Shown: in pieces, positions 14,168 to 19,764 of the stretch
Layout of the letters: the number at the start of each line of letters is the position of its first letter
Position numbering within the stretch: position 1 is the first letter of the stretch
Origin: DATMYQ01 sp035560935
Lineage (GTDB): Bacteria > Bacillota > Negativicutes > Sporomusales > Sporomusaceae
Length of the DNA stretch: 19,764 nt
Reading direction: 5' to 3'
Assembly (NCBI GenBank): GCA_035560935.1
Contig: DATMYQ010000357.1
Location: 1 to 19,764, forward strand
Made by a program: the position numbers and the translations under genes
The notes under the pieces: generated by a model
Told to the model about the DNA's origin: nothing
Database searches by the model: none
What the model saw: the letters and a program-made list of their open reading frames with translations, nothing else

Positions 14168-16020
14168 CGTACCTTGTTCCCCCAATCCACTACCGCCGTG
14201 TCCAGTTCCGGACAAACACCGCAGGCACTGCAGTCGCCCTGTCGGCAATCCACCGTCAGTTCACCCCGCAGAGCTTTTTGATACTCTTGCCACAAAAAGT
14301 CCTTACTGGCGCCGGAACTCAAATGGTCCCACGGCAACAGTTCCTGATAAGCCCGCTGCCGTTGCGCATAAACATCCGGAGCCACGCCTGCAGCTTCAAA
14401 CGCCTGCATCCAAAGGTCAAAGCGAAAATGTTCCGACCAGCCGTCAAAACGGGCCCCCCGGCGCCAGGCCTCCAGCAAAACGGCTCCTAGTCGCCGATCC
14501 CCCCGGGCAAACACCCCTTCCAGAAAACTGGTATGGGCATCGTGCCAGTTCAGCGTAATACTGCGATCCCGGATCAGGGAGCGAAGATATTTTTGTTTTT
14601 CCATCAGTTCGTCCATGGTATTTTGGCCGAACCATTGAAATGGCGTATGTGGTTTCGGGACAAAGGAAGAAACGCTGACAGTAATTTTCGCGCCGCGGCG
14701 TCCATAAATTTCCCGGTACAAATCCGTTACCCGGGCTGCCATCGCCGCGATACCGGCAATATCTTCCTGCGTTTCCTCCGGCAATCCGATCATAAAATAC
14801 AATTTAATGGTCGACCAGCCGGAACGAAAAGCAGCGCCCACCGCGTCTTCCAGATTTTGTTCAGTCACGCCTTTGTTGATGACATCGCGTAATCGCTGCG
14901 TCCCCGCCTCTGGAGCAAAGGTCAGGCCGCTTTTTCTCACCTGCTGCACCTGTTTAGCCAGATCAATGGAAAAGCTGTCCACGCGCAACGACGGCAGCGA
15001 CACGCTCACGCCCTCTTTTTTAAACCGGGCCATCAGTTCGTTGATCAGTTCTCCCAGACAGGAATAATCAGCAGAACTTAACGATACCAGCGAGATTTCA
15101 TCATAACCGGTGCTGTCCACCAACTGCTGCACGAACCGCACCAGCGTTTCCGGTTTCCGTTCGCGAACCGGGCGATACATGACCCCCGCCTGGCAAAAGC
15201 GGCAGCCCCTGGTGCAGCCTCTGAACAATTCCAGCATAATCCGGTTATGTACCGTATCCAGATAAGGCACAATCGGTTTTAACGCCGTGTCCATGGCGTC
15301 CAGATCCTTTACCAGGCGTTTCAGCACCCGGGCCGGCGCTTCCGGACAAATGGGCGTAACTGACGCCACCCGCCCATCAGCGGTATAGCCGACCTCATAC
15401 AGCGACGGCACATACACACCACTCAGACCGGCCAAACGTTTCAATACTCCCTGACGCCCACCGGGACGACCGGCCTGTTTCCAGTCCGCCACCAGCGCCG
15501 CCATCTCCACAATGACTTCTTCGCCTTCTCCCAATACAAACGCATCAACAAAATCCGCCATCGGTTCCGCGTTAAACGTACAGGGACCACCGCAAACCAC
15601 CAACGGCTCTTCCTCGCGGCGTTCCGCCGCCAACAACGAAATTCCCGCCAGATCCAGCATGTTTAGCACGTTGCTGTAGCTTAATTCGTATTGGAGGGAA
15701 AATCCGAGCATATCGAACTCAGCCACCGGTTGCTGACTTTCCAGCGTACAAAGCCGCAACCCTGCCGCCCGCATTTCTTTCTCCATATCCACCCAGGGCG
15801 CGTATACCCGTTCCGCCGCAATCCGGGGTTGTTGGTTTAAGACTTCATACAATATTTTCAGACCCAAATTGGACATGCCCACTTCATAAACATCCGGCAT
15901 CGCCAACACCACCCGGACATCTACCATTATCGGATCTTTCAACACACTGTTCCATTCCTGACCTGTATAACGGGCAGGTTTAGTCACCCGTTGCATCAGT
16001 GCCTCATATTCAGGGCGCAT
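14164..16020 (-). CDS. TIGR03960 B12-binding-type radical SAM protein
   Basis: The 618-residue protein is a radical SAM enzyme of unknown substrate. It has a B12-binding-like N-terminal region (about 30-175; PDVYEVGMSNLGLKILYEVL, VVCGGPCTFN and FVLGEGEE), then the radical SAM core with the 4Fe-4S cluster cysteines C269, C273 and C276 in RGCTRGCRFCQAG, and the later TFAPEAGTQRLRDVINKG and SVSSFVPKPHTPFQW blocks. A C-terminal cysteine set (C592, C597, C600, C603; CX4CX2CX2C) could bind a second cluster or zinc. The ATG follows GGAGG, 18 nt after rodA, so it is probably on the rodA transcript. The DUF2344 partner overlaps by 4 nt. The fold resembles methylthiotransferases and B12 radical SAM enzymes, but the product is unknown. 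Confidence 0.93.
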   Translation of the reverse strand: MRPEYEALMQRVTKPARYTGQEWNSVLKDPIMVDVRVVLAMPDVYEVGMSNLGLKILYEVLNQQPRIAAERVYAPWVDMEKEMRAAGLRLCTLESQQPVAEFDMLGFSLQYELSYSNVLNMLDLAGISLLAAERREEEPLVVCGGPCTFNAEPMADFVDAFVLGEGEEVIVEMAALVADWKQAGRPGGRQGVLKRLAGLSGVYVPSLYEVGYTADGRVASVTPICPEAPARVLKRLVKDLDAMDTALKPIVPYLDTVHNRIMLELFRGCTRGCRFCQAGVMYRPVRERKPETLVRFVQQLVDSTGYDEISLVSLSSADYSCLGELINELMARFKKEGVSVSLPSLRVDSFSIDLAKQVQQVRKSGLTFAPEAGTQRLRDVINKGVTEQNLEDAVGAAFRSGWSTIKLYFMIGLPEETQEDIAGIAAMAARVTDLYREIYGRRGAKITVSVSSFVPKPHTPFQWFGQNTMDELMEKQKYLRSLIRDRSITLNWHDAHTSFLEGVFARGDRRLGAVLLEAWRRGARFDGWSEHFRFDLWMQAFEAAGVAPDVYAQRQRAYQELLPWDHLSSGASKDFLWQEYQKALRGELTVDCRQGDCSACGVCPELDTAVVDWGNKVR

Positions 16021-16038
16021 TACGCTACCTCCGCTTAC

Positions 16039-17145
16039 TTAAAAAAGTATTTTCTGTCGTCGCATATAAATATTGAGTAAAATACCGATACTCACCAAAT
16101 TGGTGGTCAGGGAACTGACCCCATAGCTCATCAACGGCAGCGGAATGCCTGTAACCGGCATAATACCGGCCGTCATCCCTACATTAACCAACAGATGAAA
16201 TGCCAGCATCGAAGTAATCCCGGTGGCCAGTAGCGAACCAAAGTTGTCCCGGGCCGCTCCGGCCACCTTGATGCACCGGTACAGCAACACCAGATACAAC
16301 AGCAAAATCAGCGTGGCACCAACAAATCCCAGTTCTTCACCAATGACGGCAAAAATAAAATCGGTATGATTTTCCGGCAAAAAATTCAGTTGGCTCTGGG
16401 TACCGGCAAATAATCCTTTGCCAAACAACATCCCCGAACCAATCGCAATTTTCGATTGAATAATATGGTATCCGGATCCCAACGGATCAATATTGGGATC
16501 GATAAACACCGTTAACCTTTTCTTCTGGTAATCCTTTAGAAAATGCCAAAAAACCGGCATGATGGCGACAGCGGCGCCGAAAATCATCATTAAGTGCCGG
16601 TTGCTGATACCGGCAATAAAAATCATGCCGGACAGAATCGCCAAAAACACCAGTGAAGTTCCCAGATCCGGTTGCTTTAGAACCAGAAAAAAAGGAATCC
16701 CCACATAAAGAAAAATCGGTATCAGATCGCGCAACGATTGAAGCTGACCGGTGCGTTTGTCCAGCACCTGGGCCAGCCCGATAATCATAATCAGCTTGGA
16801 AAACTCCGACGGCTGCAGATTAATCGGCCCGATCTGTATCCAACGCTGTGCTCCTAGCGCCGACTGGCCAACAAACATGACCGCCAACAGCATCACCAAA
16901 TTCACAACGTAGAGAACTCCGGCAAATTTTTCCAGATTCTTATAATCAAAATGCAGCATAATGAAGATGAGCAGTACATTTAGCACGGCAAAGGTTCCCT
17001 GCCTTTGTACAAACCAGTAGCGATCCTCGCTGGGATTGTTTACATGGGTCGCACTGCCGATCACTACCAGACTGATCAGCACCAACAATGCGGTGACCCC
17101 GATCAAAACAAAATCAAGATTTTTAAGCAGTCGCTGATTAAGCAT
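16039..17145 (-). CDS. rodA: RodA peptidoglycan glycosyltransferase (SEDS family)
   Basis: RodA polymerises lipid II into glycan strands for side-wall growth, working with a class B penicillin-binding protein; a PBP2-type gene lies in the same cluster. The 368-residue protein has about ten hydrophobic segments. The SEDS signature is present: FLPENHTDFIFAVIGEELGF, whose Asp is the catalytic residue in characterised RodA proteins, and GIPLPLMSYGVSSL near the C terminus. Most homologues read SYGGSS where this one has SYGVSS. The ATG (17143-17145) has only a weak GTAGGG upstream. A promoter 45-75 nt upstream and a terminator before that separate it from minE. FtsW and SpoVE share the fold, but the Min/PBP2 context favours RodA. 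Confidence 0.93.
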   Translation of the reverse strand: MLNQRLLKNLDFVLIGVTALLVLISLVVIGSATHVNNPSEDRYWFVQRQGTFAVLNVLLIFIMLHFDYKNLEKFAGVLYVVNLVMLLAVMFVGQSALGAQRWIQIGPINLQPSEFSKLIMIIGLAQVLDKRTGQLQSLRDLIPIFLYVGIPFFLVLKQPDLGTSLVFLAILSGMIFIAGISNRHLMMIFGAAVAIMPVFWHFLKDYQKKRLTVFIDPNIDPLGSGYHIIQSKIAIGSGMLFGKGLFAGTQSQLNFLPENHTDFIFAVIGEELGFVGATLILLLYLVLLYRCIKVAGAARDNFGSLLATGITSMLAFHLLVNVGMTAGIMPVTGIPLPLMSYGVSSLTTNLVSIGILLNIYMRRQKILF

Positions 17146-17189
17146 AGCACCAACCCTACCTTGCCTTCCGCACCTAAAGTATTGTATCT

Positions 17190-17219
17190 ATTATAGCGGA
17201 AACAGGAAAAACACGTAAA
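17190..17219 (-). promoter_or_regulatory. Promoter of rodA
   Basis: The minus strand reads TTTACG (17214-17219), an 18-nt spacer and a perfect -10 TATAAT (17190-17195). It sits between the min terminator and rodA, giving a leader of about 40 nt. It probably also drives the radical SAM and DUF2344 genes. Confidence 0.65.
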
Positions 17220-17260
17220 GCGTTTTCCTGACGCTGAACAATTTTTCTCCCACTAACGCA

Positions 17261-17294
17261 AAAACAAAACACAAAGGAAACACCCCTTGTGTTT
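17261..17294 (-). terminator. Intrinsic terminator after minE
   Basis: On the minus strand, AAACACAAGGG pairs with CCTTTGTGTTT across a 6-nt loop: 11 bp with one G-U (stem 17267-17294). It is followed by TGTTTTT. It starts about 38 nt after the minE stop and should close the min transcript. The opposite strand is also T-rich after the stem, but there is no gene there to end. Confidence 0.8.
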
Positions 17295-17331
17295 GTTTCA
17301 ACCGCTGTCTAGCCCCAACAGGCAGTCACTA

Positions 17332-17613
17332 TCATTTATCCGGATTCCAGGAACCTCGCTTCATCCGGTTGACGGGAATATTTGCCACCAGCGCCACCGA
17401 AGAGCGATTCGATGTCAAATTGACCTCCATTTGTTGCTCATTGATTTCCATATAATTAGAAATCACTTTGATCATGTCTTCTTTTAGTACTTCCATTAGC
17501 TGCGGCGATACATCCACCCGGTCATGAACCAGGACCAAACGCAACCGTTCCTTGGCAACGCTTTTCGAACCAGCCGGCTCCTTACCGAACAGTTTCATGA
17601 TCAAGTCCAGCAT
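17332..17613 (-). CDS. minE: Cell division topological specificity factor MinE
   Basis: MinE binds MinD on the membrane and triggers its ATPase, producing pole-to-pole oscillation that keeps the MinCD inhibitor away from midcell. The 93-residue protein has an amphipathic N-terminal membrane helix (MLDLIMKLFGKE), the contact strand RLRLVLVHDR that competes with MinC for MinD, and the dimerising C-terminal domain (LKEDMIKVISNYMEINEQQM). Length is standard. The ATG follows AAGGAGG, 35 nt after minD. Bacillus lacks MinE, so its presence alongside a Spo0B-like gene separates this organism from Bacilli. A terminator follows. Confidence 0.97.
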   Translation of the reverse strand: MLDLIMKLFGKEPAGSKSVAKERLRLVLVHDRVDVSPQLMEVLKEDMIKVISNYMEINEQQMEVNLTSNRSSVALVANIPVNRMKRGSWNPDK

Positions 17614-17648
17614 TCCTATTCCTCCTTTCCGGTAACAAACACAAAAAT

Positions 17649-18452
17649 TTAAAATCCAAAAACTTTCTTCAGGCGATACCAGATTCCATCATTACATTCC
17701 AGTGCCATGAGCGGTAAATCTTCTTCACCCATCAAACGACGGACAATATTTTTGTATGCCTGGCTGGCCGCCGACGTGGGATTGACCACGGCCGGTTCTC
17801 CCCGATTGGTGGAAATCACTATGTATTCGTCTTCTGGAATAATGCCGATCAACTCCACCGCCAGGATTTCCTGAATATCTTCAATATTCATCATATCCCC
17901 TTTTTTTACCATCAGCGGGCGGATACGATTGACAATCAGCCGCGGATTATGCTTCCCTTCCGATTCTAACAAGCCGATAATCCGGTCGGCGTCACGTACC
18001 GCGGACACTTCCGGGGTAGTAACAATGACAGCCCGGTCAGCACCGGCGATAGCATTTTTAAAACCTTGCTCAATACCGGCGGGACAATCAATCAGTACAT
18101 AATCAAATTCCTGAGCCAAATCCTTGCAAAGTTTTTCCATTTGTTCCGGATTTACGGCAGTTTTATCTCTTGTCTGAGCCGCCGGCAGCAAGTACAGCGT
18201 CTCGTAACGTTTGTCCCGGATCAGCGCCTGTTTTAACCGGCAATTACCGTCGGTTACATCCACTAAATCATAGACAATGCGATTTTCCAGTCCCATGACC
18301 ACATCCAGATTTCGCAGTCCAATGTCGGCGTCAACCAGTACCACCCGTTTTCCCATTAATGCAAAACCCGTTCCCAGATTCGCTGTGGTAGTGGTTTTGC
18401 CGACGCCGCCTTTTCCGGAAGTAACTACAATTACTTCGCCTACTTCGCCCAT
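17649..18452 (-). CDS. minD: Septum-site determining ATPase MinD
   Basis: MinD is a membrane-bound ATPase of the ParA/MinD group that recruits MinC. The 267-residue protein has the deviant Walker A SGKGGVGKTTTT (residues 12-23) with the signature lysine at position 14, VLVDADIGLRNLDVVMG, the switch segment YVLIDCPAGIEQG, and a C-terminal amphipathic membrane-targeting helix ending IWYRLKKVFGF. The ATG (18450-18452) lies inside the end of minC (13-nt overlap) and is preceded by AAGGAGG, so translation is coupled. Homologues FlhG and ParA are excluded by the C-terminal helix and by the minC and minE neighbours. Confidence 0.98.
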   Translation of the reverse strand: MGEVGEVIVVTSGKGGVGKTTTTANLGTGFALMGKRVVLVDADIGLRNLDVVMGLENRIVYDLVDVTDGNCRLKQALIRDKRYETLYLLPAAQTRDKTAVNPEQMEKLCKDLAQEFDYVLIDCPAGIEQGFKNAIAGADRAVIVTTPEVSAVRDADRIIGLLESEGKHNPRLIVNRIRPLMVKKGDMMNIEDIQEILAVELIGIIPEDEYIVISTNRGEPAVVNPTSAASQAYKNIVRRLMGEEDLPLMALECNDGIWYRLKKVFGF

Positions 18453-19099
18453 ACATCACCCTCCTTGACATCCGCCGGTTCAATCACGACGGCACCATCT
18501 ACAATTCTCGCCACTTCCGGATAATCCGGTGCTTCCATTTCATCCGGCGCGCGGACAATCAAATCAGCAATCCGTAGCTGCCCGGCAAGCAGACGCCCAA
18601 CGGTAACGGTGGCATTCGCATCACCCTGCGCACCGGCATGCGCCATCCCCCGGCAAGCACCCCGGATGGTAATGTTTCCGGAAGCAATCACTGCCGCTCC
18701 CGGATTTAAATCGCCGTTTACCACTACAGATCCCGAATGAACAATTTTCTGGCCACCCCGTAGCGTCCGGTTTACCAGCAGCGGTTCTCCGTTCGGTATC
18801 GGCGCAGCTTCATTCATTTGTTTTCGTTCCCTGCGACCGGCCGGTTTCTTGGGTGGGACATCCACAGCATCCTGGCAGGCCAATCCGTATCCGCTCAACA
18901 GGCGAATTAATTCTTCTCTTTTTTCCGGTGGCACCATAGCCACCGGTGGCAGTTGCACCGCAGTACCGGCAGTAAAAAAGTTTGTCGCCGAATCCAGTTT
19001 CGTCCGCAGCTGATCCACCACCAGGCCAAAATCCGCTGTTTCATCCAGCACCAGCCGCAAACCATTCCGGCTGCCTTTCAAAACGACCGCTTCACGCAT
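18440..19099 (-). CDS. minC: Septum-site determining protein MinC
   Basis: MinC blocks FtsZ polymerisation wherever MinD places it on the membrane. The 219-residue protein has the N-terminal FtsZ-inhibiting domain (about 1-95), a Lys/Arg/Pro-rich linker (PPKKPAGRRERKQMN), and the C-terminal beta-helix domain with the MinD-binding RTLRGGQKIVHSGSVVVNGD and GACRGMAHAGAQGD. I start at ATG 19097-19099, five bases after AGGTGA; a GTG three codons upstream is also in frame but overlaps that site. It is 119 nt from the PBP2-like gene, with a hairpin between, and overlaps minD by 13 nt. Divergence is highest in the N-terminal domain, as usual for MinC. Confidence 0.95.
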   Translation of the reverse strand: MREAVVLKGSRNGLRLVLDETADFGLVVDQLRTKLDSATNFFTAGTAVQLPPVAMVPPEKREELIRLLSGYGLACQDAVDVPPKKPAGRRERKQMNEAAPIPNGEPLLVNRTLRGGQKIVHSGSVVVNGDLNPGAAVIASGNITIRGACRGMAHAGAQGDANATVTVGRLLAGQLRIADLIVRAPDEMEAPDYPEVARIVDGAVVIEPADVKEGDVWAK

Positions 19100-19193
19100 A
19101 TTGCTCACCTGTCTTTTTTAATTACCGGACCATATCCACTGGGTTCCTACAGTCCAATTCGCCGCCAGCGGTCATATTCCTGCCACCGGCCAC

Positions 19194-19216
19194 AGAAAGG
19201 AATATTCTTCCTTTCT
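19194..19216 (-). other. Hairpin between mrdA and minC
   Basis: On the minus strand, AGAAAGGAA pairs perfectly with TTCCTTTCT across a 5-nt loop, beginning 2 nt after the transpeptidase stop. No T tract follows, so it is a weak terminator at best; it may instead protect the upstream mRNA 3' end. The remaining gap to minC holds only a poor promoter-like pair (TTGGAC, 17 nt, TATGGT). Confidence 0.4.
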
Positions 19217-19218
19217 TA

Positions 19219-19764
19219 TTAAAGAGCCGTTCCGGGCCGTACTATCCGCGGGCCTGCTACAGCGGCGTCCTGATTGATATTAAACGCCGCTTCCAAAATA
19301 TGTTTAGCAATAGGGGCCGACGCCGTAGCGCCAAAACCGCCCTGCTCGACAATCACAACGACCACAATCCGAGGGTCTTCATAAGGGGCATATGCCACAA
19401 ACCAACCATGATCCTTGCCATGCGAGTTTTCCGCTGTACCGGTTTTACCGGAAACGGGAATGGGAAAATCGCGGAATTCATAGGCCGCCGTTCCACCTTC
19501 CAGAGCCACATCCCGCAGAGAATCCTGAATCAGCTTCATGTTCTGAGCGGACAGAGGCGTCTGCCCCACTTCCTTCGGCTGGAAAGTTTGCAGGACATCT
19601 CCATTGCTATTAGTAATCCGGCTGACAAGGTAGGGTTGGTAACGATGCCCGCCGTTAGCAATCTGACTATACACCATCGCCATCTGCAGCGGTGTCGTTA
19701 ACTGAAATCCCTGCCCAATGGCCGCATCGAAAGTTTCCGACAAATACCAGTCTTCATTATATAC
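19219..19764 (-). CDS. mrdA: PBP2-like peptidoglycan transpeptidase, C-terminal part
   Basis: Only the last 181 residues are in the window; the frame runs off the right edge with no start (the TTG at 19741-19743 is an internal leucine). The visible part is the end of the transpeptidase domain of a class B penicillin-binding protein: IGQGFQLTTPLQMAMVYSQI, then SGKTGTAENSHGKDHGWFVA with the KTG triad, and AYAPYEDPRIVVVVIVEQGG. The active-site SxxK serine lies outside. PBP2 crosslinks the glycan strands made by RodA during elongation, and rodA is encoded three genes further on, which supports mrdA over a septal or sporulation PBP. Confidence 0.9.
   Translation of the reverse strand, partial: VYNEDWYLSETFDAAIGQGFQLTTPLQMAMVYSQIANGGHRYQPYLVSRITNSNGDVLQTFQPKEVGQTPLSAQNMKLIQDSLRDVALEGGTAAYEFRDFPIPVSGKTGTAENSHGKDHGWFVAYAPYEDPRIVVVVIVEQGGFGATASAPIAKHILEAAFNINQDAAVAGPRIVRPGTAL

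Noticed and set aside
1..19764. CRISPR arrays, insertion sequences, phage or toxin-antitoxin genes
   Set aside because: No regularly spaced direct repeats, transposase motifs, integrase motifs or paired small toxin-like genes were seen anywhere in the window.

Overview
This window is a stretch of bacterial core genome. All 22 protein-coding genes I can support lie on the minus strand, so transcription runs from the right end of the window (base 19764) to the left (base 1). The gene set suggests a spore-forming Firmicute, most likely Negativicutes (Sporomusa-like). The reasons are the Firmicutes order rplU-prp-rpmA-spo0B-obg, an L27 that carries a processed N-terminal extension, and a complete MinC-MinD-MinE set next to rodA and a PBP2-type transpeptidase. 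The class assignment is inference; the sequence alone does not fix genus or species.

Region 1 (19764-16039) handles cell shape and division-site placement: the C-terminal part of a PBP2-like transpeptidase (cut by the window edge), then minC, minD and minE, a good intrinsic terminator, and rodA with its own promoter. Region 2 (16020-13457) holds two translationally coupled genes of unknown function, a B12-binding-type radical SAM protein (TIGR03960 family) and a DUF2344/TIGR03936 protein. Region 3 (13365-10785) is RNA and ribosome biology: ribonuclease G, then a strong promoter, a structured leader, rplU, the protease gene prp and rpmA, closed by a terminator. Prp is the enzyme expected to trim the L27 encoded beside it.

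Region 4 (10715-6011) runs from a minimal Spo0B-like protein and a DUF1232 membrane protein into the ribosome-assembly GTPase obgE, the RNA-binding protein yhbY, and the proline genes proB and proA. An unusual inverted repeat lies at the proB-proA junction, and a hairpin follows proA. Region 5 (5874-2589) is a separate unit with its own promoter: a membrane-fusion/adaptor protein, an ABC ATPase and a MacB/FtsX-type permease, followed by an unrecognised small membrane protein. Region 6 (2500-1) has nadD, yqeK and a LytR-CpsA-Psr cell-wall ligase gene, with a strong promoter firing out of the left end.

Genes are tightly packed, with several 4-nt overlaps and Shine-Dalgarno sites inside the preceding gene. 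No stretch over 300 bases lacks a gene. I saw no tRNA or rRNA genes, insertion sequences, phage genes or CRISPR arrays. Several starts here are trimmed relative to the longest open frame because a Shine-Dalgarno site and family alignment support a later codon (MinC, the TIGR03936 protein, rpmA, proA, nadD, LCP). No clearly new system stands out. The best leads are the radical SAM/DUF2344 pair, the small membrane gene after the ABC permease, the proB-proA stem, and alternative hairpins between nadD and yqeK.
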